Source: Streptomyces geranii
Lineage (GTDB): Bacteria > Actinomycetota > Actinomycetes > Streptomycetales > Streptomycetaceae
Direction: 5' to 3'
Assembly: GCF_002954775.1 (NCBI RefSeq)
Contig: NZ_PJME01000003.1
Location: 310,001-374,000, forward strand
Length of the DNA: 64,000 bases
Shown: one piece after another, positions 9,739-18,907 of the stretch
How the letters are laid out: every line of letters begins with the position of its first letter
How positions within the stretch are numbered: the stretch's first letter is position 1
The notes under the pieces: model-generated
The model's input: the letters and a program-made list of their open reading frames with translations, nothing else
Database searches by the model: none
What the model was told of the DNA's origin: nothing
Position numbers and translations under genes: made by a program

Positions 9739-10469
9739 CAGCAACCCGTACCGCTGAAGCCGAGCTTCAGGCCGGGGAGCTTGAACACGGCCGCCGTGGT
9801 GGCGTAGTTGGTGGAAGTGAGGTTGGCGATCCGGATGGTGTCCGCCTGCTGACTGAAGACACCCTCGGGACCCTTGACGCCCGCCTTCGTGAGCGTGCTG
9901 GCGTCGTTGCCGATCTCGATGTTGGTGAAGGACGCGTCACCCGCCTGCTCGGTGCCGTCCAGCGTCAGGTCGGTCGCGGTCACCGGGGTGCCGTTGCCGC
10001 CCGCCCTGATGACCAGGTTGATGCCGCCCAGGTCGACGCTCTGGCACAGCTTGGTGATCGACGCGTTCTTGATCGCGGTGGTGATCACCAGGACCTGGCC
10101 GCCGGTGTCGCCCTCGTTGGGGCTGTTCTCGATCATGTGGTCGAGGGCGCCGAACTGCTCGAAACCGGTGCCGGTCATCTCGGTCGCGGTGACCTCGAAC
10201 GGCATGCCGGAGATGGCGAACTGGACGCCCAGGGCGCCCTCGGCGGTGAGCACCGCGAGGGTCGCGGCGACCAGGGTGGCCGGCACCGCCATGACGGCGG
10301 CGCGGCGCCCACGGACCCGGCCGCGTCGTTCGGCGCCCTTCCCGGCGCCTTCGAAGAATTCGGACACGTTGGAGGATCCCGATCCCCCGTCGCCTCCGGA
10401 GGCGTTACCGCTCTCCGGCAGCTCGGGGTTGGATCCGGCGGACGACGAGACGTCCGAGGACGAGGCCAT
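9738..10469 (-). CDS. DUF6230 family secreted or membrane-anchored protein
   Basis: 243 residues from ATG at 10469. GGGAG lies 5 bases before it, inside a competing upstream ATG at 10481, which favours the inner start. A hydrophilic Gly/Ser-rich N-terminal tail of about 55 residues is followed by a basic segment and one hydrophobic helix (MAVPATLVAATLAVLTA), then a beta-rich extracellular domain with two Cys (KLCQSV and the C-terminal GTGC). Databases often call such proteins cholesterol esterase, but no serine hydrolase motif is present, so that name should not be trusted. It forms an operon with DUF6114. Confidence 0.85.
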   Translation of the reverse strand: MASSSDVSSSAGSNPELPESGNASGGDGGSGSSNVSEFFEGAGKGAERRGRVRGRRAAVMAVPATLVAATLAVLTAEGALGVQFAISGMPFEVTATEMTGTGFEQFGALDHMIENSPNEGDTGGQVLVITTAIKNASITKLCQSVDLGGINLVIRAGGNGTPVTATDLTLDGTEQAGDASFTNIEIGNDASTLTKAGVKGPEGVFSQQADTIRIANLTSTNYATTAAVFKLPGLKLGFSGTGC

Positions 10470-10618
10470 GGCTGCTCCCATGCATAGTCATTGCGTCAAT
10501 GCTGGTCGGGCTTCAGTGGCGTGTTGTCCTGGCGCGGACAGCAGCTGGTGCGTACGTCTCCTCGCAACTCCCGGCGGTTGCAAGGGCTTTCGCGGTTACG
10601 CTCCAGTAGCCGCCGAGG

Positions 10619-10637
10619 AAGTTACCCGTGGTTACTT
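10619..10637. promoter_or_regulatory. Imperfect inverted repeat upstream of the DUF6230 operon
   Basis: AAGTTACC, a 3-base spacer (CGT) and GGTTACTT; the arms differ at one position. It sits 150 bases before the DUF6230 start in a local AT-rich island and has the size of a TetR-type operator. The regulator is unknown. Confidence 0.4.
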
Positions 10638-10708
10638 TAGAGGGTCAAGGGAGTTGTGGAAAAAGGGTGCGGATTATGCGCCACCTGTGGCTTCGCGGGC
10701 TGATCTAG

Positions 10709-11860
<1,152 letters not shown>

Positions 11861-11885
11861 CGAACCGTCAATGAACGGCTGGGTC

Positions 11886-11912
11886 GCCGGTGTTGATCAG
11901 TCGATCACCGGC
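11886..11912. terminator. Hairpin between convergent secreted-protein and LPMO genes
   Basis: GCCGGTG at 11886-11892 pairs with CACCGGC at 11906-11912, and GATC elements extend the stem with a small bulge. It overlaps the stop codon of the LPMO gene and may serve both strands. There is no T-tract, as is common in Streptomyces. Confidence 0.45.
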
Positions 11913-12885
11913 GGCGCAGCCGCAGGACGAGGGTGACGGCCACGGCGAGCAGCACTGCCGCGGCGGCGCCCGCGACCGCGTACCGCGGTCCGGTGTTCTC
12001 GGTGGCGGCGGCCACCGGGGCACCGGCCACGGTGCTCCCGGACTGAGGGGCGGCGGAGTCGGCGGACTCCGCCGCCTCTTCCGTTTCCACGGCCGGCGCC
12101 GGCTGCTCGGCCGGAGCGCTCGCGGTGGCCGACTTCGTGGGCGCGGCGGACGCGGCCCGCGCGGTCGGCGTCGCGCCGGCGGACGTACCGGAGCCGCCCG
12201 TGCCACCGCTGCCGCCCGCGTTGCTCTTCGCCGCCGGGAACACCACGTCCGAGCACGAGTAGTAGGTGTCCGGCGTACTGGAGTTCTGCCAGATCGTGTA
12301 CAGCACATGGCGCCCGGTCCGGTCCGAGGGCAGCGTCATCGCGAGGCGGTACGCGTCACCCGTCAGCGCGGGGTCCTTGACCTCGGCGAACGGCCGCTCT
12401 GGCAGATCCGACCAGGTCAGCGGCTGGGCCGGGTCGTACCCGGGCTTCGTCAGGAACATCTTGAACGTGCCGGTGTGCGGGATCGTCGAGCGGTACGTCA
12501 TGGTCAGCCGCGCGCCCGGCGTCAGCGTGGTCGAGGGCCAGTCGGCGCGCGCCAGGTCGAGCCCCCGGTAGGCGGAGAGACCGCCGCTGCACAGCTTGCC
12601 GTCGGGGATCACCGCGCGGTCCCGCCCGGCCACGTCCGGGACCCGCACGTTGTCCCAGAAGGTGAAGGGCGCCCCGCCGTTCGCGGTGAGCGCCGCCCGG
12701 CAGGCCGCCGTACCGGCCGTGGCACCGCCGTCGGGGGAGCAGGCGTAGGCCCGGCTGACCGGCTTGGTCGGCGCACCGTGCGCCTGGGCGGGACCCGCCG
12801 CCGACAGCGTCAGCAGCAGCGGTGCGGCGACGGCGGCGGTGCAGGAGAGTGCGGCGGCCGACAGGGTGCGGCGGTGGGCGGTCAT
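11905..12885 (-). CDS. AA10 lytic polysaccharide monooxygenase with C-terminal membrane anchor
   Basis: 326 residues; GAGGAG lies 9 bases before the ATG. The signal peptide ends at AQA, so His36 becomes the mature N-terminus, the first half of the copper histidine brace; the second His is in TIPHTGTFKMF. The AA10 domain spans about 36-205 (FWDNVRVPDVAGRD, YTIWQNSSTPDTYYSCSDVVF). These enzymes oxidatively cleave chitin or cellulose. No carbohydrate-binding module follows. Instead a long Ala/Pro/Thr linker leads to one membrane helix and RLRRR, with no LPxTG/LAxTG sorting motif, so the enzyme should remain on the cell surface. Confidence 0.93.
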   Translation of the reverse strand: MTAHRRTLSAAALSCTAAVAAPLLLTLSAAGPAQAHGAPTKPVSRAYACSPDGGATAGTAACRAALTANGGAPFTFWDNVRVPDVAGRDRAVIPDGKLCSGGLSAYRGLDLARADWPSTTLTPGARLTMTYRSTIPHTGTFKMFLTKPGYDPAQPLTWSDLPERPFAEVKDPALTGDAYRLAMTLPSDRTGRHVLYTIWQNSSTPDTYYSCSDVVFPAAKSNAGGSGGTGGSGTSAGATPTARAASAAPTKSATASAPAEQPAPAVETEEAAESADSAAPQSGSTVAGAPVAAATENTGPRYAVAGAAAAVLLAVAVTLVLRLRRR

Positions 12886-13380
12886 CCGGTACGTCTCCTC
12901 GACCGAGGCGGAAAGGGGAAGGAGCAAGGAAGGGGGCGGGCTGGGGAACGGCGGAACAGGTCTGGTGCGGGCCGGCCCGCGAGCGGGTCTGCTTTCGGGC
13001 AGTACGGGAAGCGGGCGGACCGCGTTCAACCGGCACCCGCACCACCACATGTGCCGCCCCGCACCGAACCCCGTACCGCCAATACCCCGCAACTCGCCCA
13101 ACCCGGTCAACTGGCCGTCGTCCACGGGCGGTTTCCGGCGCTCAAGGGTGTGCATCCGGCCCGATCGAGGGTTTCCCCTGTATCCGGATGACCTTCTCTT
13201 TGCCTAATGTTCCACCACAGCCGCCCCATAGGTAACCCCGGAACGGGCCGCTCGCGCTTGGCCGGCCGCCGTGCCGCTTTTCGAACCGCACCCCCCGCCG
13301 CTTCGACGACGAAGCGAATCGACCGACACTCCTCGCTGCCCGCGCGGCCCAGAGGAGTACGGCTCCCGAAAGGCAAGCCC
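12886..13380. other. Divergent intergenic region between LPMO and subtilase
   Basis: About 495 bases containing the promoters of both genes. TAATGT at 13205-13210 could be a -10 element for the protease, leaving a leader of about 165 bases, but no convincing -35 is seen. Open frames run through the region but show no recognisable protein. Confidence 0.5.
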
Positions 13381-15183
13381 TTGCGTACTTCACCCTCCCG
13401 TGCCACGGGGCGGAAGCTGATATCCGCCGCCGCGGTCTCCGCCGCCCTGGTCGCCGCGGCCACCACCTCGGTCGCCTTCGCCCAGGAGCCCGCCGCTCCC
13501 GCCGCCGCCCCGGAGGCCGCCGCACAGGCGGTCGCCGCCCCGGCCGAGCGCCTGATCGTCGGCTACAAGGCCGGCGCCGCCGAGGCCACCTCGAACCAGG
13601 CCGCCGACGCCGACGCCGCCGCCAAGGGCAAGGAGGCCGGGGAGACCCTCGACTTCCAGCGCCGCCTCGGCACCGGCGCCGCCCTCGTCGACCTGGGCGA
13701 GCAGCTCAGCAAGACGGACGTCGCCGACGTCATCGCCGAGTACCAGGCCGACCCGCAGGTCGCCTACGTCGTGCCGGACCGCCTCAACAAGCCGCAGGCC
13801 GACCCGAACGACACCGAGTACAGCAAGCAGTGGGACCTCTTCGAGGCCGCCGCCGGCATGCGCGTCCCGGGCGCCTGGGACCTCGCGACCGGCACCGGCG
13901 TGACCGTCGCCGTCATCGACACCGGCTACGTCACCCACTCCGACCTGGCCGCCAACATCGTCGCGGGCTACGACTTCATCGCCGACACCGCCGTCTCGGT
14001 GGACGGCAACGGCCGTGACAGCAACCCCGCCGACCCGGGCGACTGGTACGCGGCGAACGAGTGCGGCACGGGCATCCCGGCGTCCAACTCCTCCTGGCAC
14101 GGCACCCACGTGGCCGGCACCATCGCCGCCGCCACCAACAACAGCAAGGGCGTCGCGGGCATCGCGTACAACGCGAAGATCTCCCCGCTGCGCGTCCTCG
14201 GCAAGTGCGGCGGCTACGACTCCGACATCATCGACGCCATCACCTGGGCGTCGGGCGGCACCGTCTCCGGTGTCCCGGCCAACGCGAACGTCGCCAAGGT
14301 CATCAACATGAGCCTGGGCGGCTCCGGTGCCTGCACCACGGCCACCCAGACCGCCATCACCAACGCCGTGAACCGTGGCACCACGGTCGTCGTCGCGGCG
14401 GGCAACAGCAACGCCAACGCGGCCAACTACTCCCCGGCCAGCTGCGCCAACGTCATCTCGGTCGCCGCGCTCAGCCGCACCGGCGCCAAGGCCTCGTACT
14501 CCAACTTCGGTGCCTCCGTGGACATCGCGGCCCCGGGCGGCCAGACCAGCACCGGCACCGCCAACGGCATCCTGTCCACGCTGAACTCCGGCACGCAGGG
14601 CCCGTCCACCGAGTCGTACGCCTACTACCAGGGCACCAGCATGGCCGCCCCGCACATCGCGGGTCTCGCCGCGCTGCTGAAGTCGGCCAACTCCTCGCTG
14701 ACCCCGGCCCAGATCGAGTCGGCCATCAAGACCAACTCCCGTGCCCTGCCCGGTGCTTGCTCGGGCGGCTGCGGTGCGGGTCTGGCCGACGCCGCCAAGA
14801 CCGTGCAGGCCGTGACCGGCACCGGCGGCGGCACCACCGGCACCGTCTTCTCCAACACCACCGCGGTCGCGATCCCGGACAACAGCTCCGCCATCGAGTC
14901 CTCGATCGCCGTCACCGGCCGCACCGGCAACGCCCCCTCGGCTCTCCAGGTCGGCGTGGACATCACCCACACCTACCGCGGTGACCTGGTCATCACCCTG
15001 GTCGCGCCCGACGGCACGACCTACCCGCTGAAGGCCTCCGGCTCGGACTCCGCCGACAACGTGGTCGCCACGTACACGGTCGACGCCTCCAGCGAGGTCG
15101 CCAACGGCACCTGGAAGCTCCGCGTCCAGGACGTGGCCTCCGCCGACACGGGCACGCTCAACAACTGGAAGCTCACCTTCTGA
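13381..15183 (+). CDS. Secreted subtilisin-like serine protease (S8) with P domain
   Basis: 600 residues from TTG at 13381, with GAAAGG 7 bases upstream; the frame is open further 5' but lacks a typical start. The signal peptide ends around residue 34 (VAFA-QEP). An I9 propeptide follows (ERLIVGYKAG to VAYVVPD), then the S8 domain with Asp180 (VIDTG), His240 (HGTHVAG) and Ser420 (GTSMAAPH). The last 110 residues are a P/proprotein-convertase domain (DITHTYRGDLVITLVAPDG). It is an extracellular protease that should self-process. The subtilisin inhibitor encoded at 35.7 kb could act on it, which is speculation. Confidence 0.94.
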   Translation: MRTSPSRATGRKLISAAAVSAALVAAATTSVAFAQEPAAPAAAPEAAAQAVAAPAERLIVGYKAGAAEATSNQAADADAAAKGKEAGETLDFQRRLGTGAALVDLGEQLSKTDVADVIAEYQADPQVAYVVPDRLNKPQADPNDTEYSKQWDLFEAAAGMRVPGAWDLATGTGVTVAVIDTGYVTHSDLAANIVAGYDFIADTAVSVDGNGRDSNPADPGDWYAANECGTGIPASNSSWHGTHVAGTIAAATNNSKGVAGIAYNAKISPLRVLGKCGGYDSDIIDAITWASGGTVSGVPANANVAKVINMSLGGSGACTTATQTAITNAVNRGTTVVVAAGNSNANAANYSPASCANVISVAALSRTGAKASYSNFGASVDIAAPGGQTSTGTANGILSTLNSGTQGPSTESYAYYQGTSMAAPHIAGLAALLKSANSSLTPAQIESAIKTNSRALPGACSGGCGAGLADAAKTVQAVTGTGGGTTGTVFSNTTAVAIPDNSSAIESSIAVTGRTGNAPSALQVGVDITHTYRGDLVITLVAPDGTTYPLKASGSDSADNVVATYTVDASSEVANGTWKLRVQDVASADTGTLNNWKLTF

Positions 15184-15220
15184 TCCAGCTGATCAGCGGG
15201 CTGAAGGTGTGACACAGACG

Positions 15221-15260
15221 GGCGGGTCGGTCGGCGTGGATGGACGCCGGCCGACCCGCC
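15221..15260 (+). terminator. Strong hairpin terminator after the subtilase gene
   Basis: A 16-base stem (15221-15236 with 15245-15260, one G-T pair) encloses an 8-base loop, 37 bases after the protease stop. It is GC-rich with no T-tract, typical of Streptomyces terminators. Confidence 0.8.
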
Positions 15261-15365
15261 GCTGTCATGTGCCCTACGTGGTAGGCGAGTTACTTGGGAC
15301 GGGCGCGGGAAACCGCGCGACCGGTCCCCACCGGCCCGCGGTGAACGATCCGCCTCGCGGAGCGA

Positions 15366-16217
15366 TCAGCCGAACTCCGCCAGCCGCTCCGTCGCCCACT
15401 CCCGGTACCCACGCCCAGGCCGCCCGAGCAACTCGGCCACATCCGGCTCCACTTGCCCCTTCGACCCGTCCCGCCCCCGCGCGGCGCTCTCGGCCAGAGC
15501 ACGGGCGATCGGCTCCGGACAGCGCGCGAGGAGCCCCTGCAGCACCTGATCGGTCGTCAATTCCACGAACTTCAGGGGCCGTTGCAGCAACTCGCCCAGG
15601 ATCTCGGTCTGTTGGACCGGGGTGACCCCCGCGGGACCGGTCAGCGCGTACGCCCGCCCCGCGTGCCCCGCCGGGTCCATGAGCGCCCGTACCGCCACAT
15701 CCGCGATGTCCCGGGGGTCGATCGCCGCCGTCGCCACCGTGCCGTCCGCGCCCCGCACCACGCCCTCCGCCCGGATCGAACGGGCCCAGCCGAGCGTGTT
15801 GGACATGAAGGCGCGCGGTCGCAGCAGCGTCCAGGACAGGCCCGAGGCGCGCAGCAGCCGTTCGTTCTCCCGCTGCCACTGCGTGATCAGGTCGGTCGCG
15901 TCCGGTTCGGTCACCGACAGGGTCGTCAGCTTCACCGCGTGCCCGACCCCGGCGGCCCGGGCGGCCGTCAGGAAGTTCTCGTCGTGGGCGTTCGTCAGCG
16001 GGTTCGCGGTGACGAGCAGCGCGGAGCGTACGCCGGTCAGCGCCCGGCGCAGACTCGCGGGGTCCTCGAAGTCGCCGCCCACCACCTCGGCGCCCGGGCC
16101 CGCGAGGGCGGCGGCGCGGGCGGGGTCGCGGGACAGCAGCCGTACCGGCTCGTCGATGGGCAGGCGCCGGGCCACCAGGCCGCCGACGGTGCCGGTCGCG
16201 CCGGTCAGCAGGATCAT
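15366..16217 (-). CDS. NmrA-like NAD(P)-dependent reductase (atypical SDR)
   Basis: 283 residues with the N-terminal dinucleotide motif TGATGTVGGLVARRL, a basic residue pattern (LLSRDPARA) favouring NADP, and the NmrA-like segments DENFLTAARAAGVGHAVKLT and YALTGPAGVTP. No Tyr-x3-Lys catalytic pair is clear, as is usual in this atypical SDR group. It lies 42 bases downstream of the GBL-receptor gene on the same strand, so the two are probably cotranscribed. Because butyrolactone synthesis needs reductions after the AfsA step, a role in making the signal is possible, but that rests on position only. Confidence 0.85.
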   Translation of the reverse strand: MILLTGATGTVGGLVARRLPIDEPVRLLSRDPARAAALAGPGAEVVGGDFEDPASLRRALTGVRSALLVTANPLTNAHDENFLTAARAAGVGHAVKLTTLSVTEPDATDLITQWQRENERLLRASGLSWTLLRPRAFMSNTLGWARSIRAEGVVRGADGTVATAAIDPRDIADVAVRALMDPAGHAGRAYALTGPAGVTPVQQTEILGELLQRPLKFVELTTDQVLQGLLARCPEPIARALAESAARGRDGSKGQVEPDVAELLGRPGRGYREWATERLAEFG

Positions 16218-16259
16218 GACGCTGTCCGCCGGATCATGATGTCTTCCAGGGCCGCGGGG

Positions 16260-16925
16260 TCATGACGCCTTCAGGGCGAGGGAGTCGGCCGAGTCGAGCT
16301 GGGAGAGGACCCGGGCGCCCCGGTCCGGCCTGCTGTCGAGGCCCAGCAGCAGTCCCGGGACCGCGATGCTCGGCAGGATGTGCGCCCACAGCACGGACAG
16401 CCGGTGGCCGAGATCGGCGCGGTCCGTCATCGCCCGCGACATCAGCTGGATGCCGGTGAAGCCGCCGACCAGCAGGTCCACCGTCTCCGGCGGATCCACC
16501 GTCGGCAGCAACTCGCCCTGCTCACGGGCCTGTTCCATCAGGAACGTCAGCCGCTCCGACCACTGCCGGAACGGCTCGGCGTGGTCGACGTGGTTCGGCG
16601 TCTCCATGTCCACCGCCAGCCGGACACTGCCCCGCAGCAGCGAGTTCGTCAGCAGCCGCTGGCCGACCACGAACGTCATGTCGATGATCTCCTGCAGCTT
16701 GCAGGGACGCGGCGGCACACTCCCGAAAGGCACCTGCTCGTCGAGCACCGCCTGCGCGAGGGATTCCTTGGAAGGGAAGTGGAAATACAGGGCGCCCTTG
16801 GTCACCTCGGCCCGCTCCAGCACCATCGAAATGGTGGTGGACGTGTAGCCGTGTTCGTCGAAAACCGCGCCCGCGGCTTCGAGGATCGCCCTGCGCGTCC
16901 TGATGGCGCGCTCCTGTTTCGCCAT
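16260..16925 (-). CDS. Gamma-butyrolactone receptor-type TetR regulator (ScbR/ArpA family)
   Basis: 221 residues; AAGGGGG precedes the ATG by 6 bases. It opens with MAKQERAIRTRRAILEAAG, the hallmark start of ScbR-like receptors, and has the helix-turn-helix TISMVLERAEVTKGALYFHF. The C-terminal ligand domain keeps a Trp in VLWAHILPSIA at the place of the butyrolactone-contacting Trp of the family. Such receptors repress their own and the synthase gene until the lactone binds. It is divergent from an afsA homologue with an operator-like site in between. Whether it is a true receptor or a pseudo-receptor cannot be settled from sequence. Confidence 0.9.
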   Translation of the reverse strand: MAKQERAIRTRRAILEAAGAVFDEHGYTSTTISMVLERAEVTKGALYFHFPSKESLAQAVLDEQVPFGSVPPRPCKLQEIIDMTFVVGQRLLTNSLLRGSVRLAVDMETPNHVDHAEPFRQWSERLTFLMEQAREQGELLPTVDPPETVDLLVGGFTGIQLMSRAMTDRADLGHRLSVLWAHILPSIAVPGLLLGLDSRPDRGARVLSQLDSADSLALKAS

Positions 16926-17030
16926 AAGAGCCCCCTTCTGGCGCCCAGTTGGCCGGTGTCCGTGTTCCGGTGCCGTTCGCGGTGCCGTGCTGGTGCGGGA
17001 CGACGCGTGGTCAGTGCGCCGGAACCGCCG

Positions 17031-17036
17031 ATCATA
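17031..17036 (-). promoter_or_regulatory. Candidate -10 element of the receptor gene
   Basis: Read on the minus strand this is TATGAT, close to the sigma-70 consensus, about 105 bases before the receptor ATG. No good -35 is present at 17-18 bases. Confidence 0.35.
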
Positions 17037-17057
17037 GGGCCGGACCGACTGATCTCG

Positions 17058-17086
17058 TTGAAAACAAACCGGTCGCCTCGTACTCT
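17058..17086 (+). promoter_or_regulatory. afsA-like promoter with embedded receptor operator (ARE-like)
   Basis: TTGAAA (17058-17063), a 17-base spacer and TACTCT (17081-17086) form a good promoter about 65 bases before the afsA-like start. The spacer holds AAACAAACCGG, matching the left half of known autoregulatory elements for ScbR/ArpA; the right half (TCGCCTCGT) is weaker. A receptor bound here would block RNA polymerase directly. Confidence 0.7.
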
Positions 17087-17150
17087 AACGCTCACCGGAG
17101 CGGGCGCTTTTCCCGTCCGTCACGCCATTCGGGGGACCGAGGGAGAGACA

Positions 17151-18083
17151 TTGCCTCCAGTGCCGCAGTCTGCCGAGATCCCAGCCATGACAGCGAGCGT
17201 TCCGCGCCAACTCGTGCACCGCGCGGCCATCGCGGAGACGTTCCCCACCGGTTGGTCCAGAACGGAGACCGACCGGTTCAGCGTCTGCGCGCAATGGCCG
17301 AGAGTTCACTGCTTACACGTGTCGGCCGATCGAACGGCATACGATCCGCTGCTCGTGGTGGAGACCGTACGACAGGCGGGGACCCTGCTCAACCACACCG
17401 AGTACCAGGTGCCGCTGGACCACCAGTTCGTGCTCCAGGAGTTCCGGATCACCACGTTCCCCGAGCACTTGGGTGTCGGGCCCCTGCCCGCCGAACCGAC
17501 CGTCGACATCACCTTCTACGACATCCGCCATCGAGGCAAGCGACTGGTTTCGGCCCGCTACGAGGCCGACGTACGCCTGGACGGAGAGCTGGTCGCGCAC
17601 GCCGACGTCGCCTTCACCTGCACCAGCGGAGCCGTCTTCAGCAGGCTGAGAGGCGGCCGTACGGCGGCCGGGGTGACCGCGCTGCCCGTTCCGCCGGGGC
17701 TGCCGGCGGCCGATGTGGGCCGGGACTCGGCGGCGGACGTCGTCCTGGCCGTGCCCCAACGCGGCCACCGTGACTGGCAGTTGCGAGTTGATACCGGTCA
17801 TGCTGTTTTCTTCGATCATCCCCTCGACCACATACCGGGCATGCTGCTCCTGGAGGCCGCCCGCCAGGCCGCACTCGCCCGGACCGGCCCCGACGGCGGC
17901 CTCATACCCGTGTCCTTCGACACGACCTTCCACCAGTTCGCCGAACTGGACCAGCCCACCTGGATCGAGTCCACCGACCAAGGTGACGGAGCGCTGAAGG
18001 TGGTCGGAACGCAGGAGGGACGCACGGTTTTCGAGTGTGTGGTGGGCACCGTGGAACGGTCGGCTATCTTGTACAGGGAGTAA
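17151..18083 (+). CDS. AfsA/ScbA-type butyrolactone (A-factor) synthase
   Basis: 310 residues from TTG at 17151, chosen for GGGAG 5 bases upstream; ATG at 17187 has no such site. The protein has two AfsA hotdog repeats: the first around PRQLVHR, FSVCAQWPRVHCLHV and YDPLLVVETVRQAG, the second around LRVDTGHAVFFDHPLDHIPGM and LLLEAARQAA. AfsA enzymes condense a beta-ketoacyl thioester with dihydroxyacetone phosphate, the first committed step to gamma-butyrolactone signals. Codon 55 is TTA (17313-17315), so signal synthesis should need the bldA tRNA. The gene is divergent from the receptor and 73 bases upstream of cprB. Confidence 0.92.
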   Translation: MPPVPQSAEIPAMTASVPRQLVHRAAIAETFPTGWSRTETDRFSVCAQWPRVHCLHVSADRTAYDPLLVVETVRQAGTLLNHTEYQVPLDHQFVLQEFRITTFPEHLGVGPLPAEPTVDITFYDIRHRGKRLVSARYEADVRLDGELVAHADVAFTCTSGAVFSRLRGGRTAAGVTALPVPPGLPAADVGRDSAADVVLAVPQRGHRDWQLRVDTGHAVFFDHPLDHIPGMLLLEAARQAALARTGPDGGLIPVSFDTTFHQFAELDQPTWIESTDQGDGALKVVGTQEGRTVFECVVGTVERSAILYRE

Positions 18084-18084
18084 T

Positions 18085-18110
18085 AAACAAACGGCATATC
18101 CCGTTTTTCT
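18085..18110. promoter_or_regulatory. Second ARE-like inverted repeat, upstream of cprB
   Basis: AAACAAACGG (18085-18094), a 6-base centre and CCGTTTTTCT (18101-18110); the half-sites agree at 8 of 10 positions. It begins 2 bases after the afsA-like stop and 47 bases before cprB. CprB is known to bind upstream of its own gene in S. coelicolor, so autoregulation is likely. Confidence 0.65.
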
Positions 18111-18156
18111 TCAGGGAGTTCGGGAGCGCCGTGACGGTGGGGAGGGGTGGGCGCCG

Positions 18157-18807
18157 ATGGCGAGGCAGTTACGCGCCGAGCAGACCCGAGCGACGATCAT
18201 CACGGCCGCGGCCGACCTGTTCGACCGGCATGGCTATGAATCGACCAGCCTGAGCGACATAGTCGAGCACGCCCATGTCACCAAAGGCGCCCTCTACTTC
18301 CACTTCGCGGCGAAGGAGGACCTGGCCCACGCCATCCTGGAGATCCAGTCCAGGACTTCCCGGCGCATGGCCAGGGACATCGACGGCCGCGGCTACTCCT
18401 CCCTCGAAGCGCTGATCCGCATCACCTTCGGGATCACCAGGATGGCCGTCGAGGGCCCGATCTCCCGGGCGGGCCTGCGCCTCGCCGCGGGAGACGTCGT
18501 CGTACGGCCGCCGCTGCGGCACCCCTTCCGCGAGTGGTCGGAGATCGCGTCGGGCAAACTCCTCGGCGCGGTCAAGGAGTCCGACGTCCACCCGGACGTC
18601 GATGTCGACGCGATGGCGCACTCCCTCGTCAGCTTCTTCGTCGGCAGCCGCGTGGTCAGCCGCGCGGTGGAGCCGGTGGCCCGCCAGCCCCGCCGTACGG
18701 CGGACATGTGGCGCCTCACCATCCGGGCACTGGTGCCGACGCCCAGGCGGGCGCGGTATCTGAGCCTGGTGGCGCAACTGGAGCGGGAGATAAGGGGTGT
18801 TGCGTGA
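18157..18807 (+). CDS. cprB: CprB-type gamma-butyrolactone receptor homologue (TetR family)
   Basis: 216 residues; GGAGGGG is 9 bases before the ATG. It strongly resembles S. coelicolor CprB along its length: start MARQLRAEQTRATI, the segment HVTKGALYFHFAAKEDLAHA, then ILEIQSRTSRR and RGYSSLEAL. It is a dimeric repressor with a C-terminal ligand pocket whose natural ligand is uncertain; in S. coelicolor it affects antibiotic production and sporulation. Codon 5 is TTA (18169-18171), so it too should depend on bldA. The gene may be read from the afsA promoter and from its own promoter at the ARE-like site. Confidence 0.9.
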   Translation: MARQLRAEQTRATIITAAADLFDRHGYESTSLSDIVEHAHVTKGALYFHFAAKEDLAHAILEIQSRTSRRMARDIDGRGYSSLEALIRITFGITRMAVEGPISRAGLRLAAGDVVVRPPLRHPFREWSEIASGKLLGAVKESDVHPDVDVDAMAHSLVSFFVGSRVVSRAVEPVARQPRRTADMWRLTIRALVPTPRRARYLSLVAQLEREIRGVA

Positions 18808-18842
18808 GGCAGGTCGTGGGTCCGGGGTGGGGCGTCTGCCGG

Positions 18843-18875
18843 CGGTGACGTCTCCCGGGCGGTGATGTCCCCGGG
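18843..18875 (+). repeat. Imperfect tandem repeat between cprB and the next gene
   Basis: Two adjoining copies of about 16 bases (CGGTGACGTCTCCCGGG, then CGGTGATGTCCCCGGG). A regulatory role is possible but unsupported. Confidence 0.4.
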
Positions 18876-18907
18876 CCGTACGTTTCGTGGACGGTACGGT
18901 GAGGCGC

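Noticed and set aside
9738..10469. Cholesterol esterase activity for the DUF6230 protein
   Set aside because: No GxSxG or catalytic triad is present; the label in databases is not supported by the sequence.
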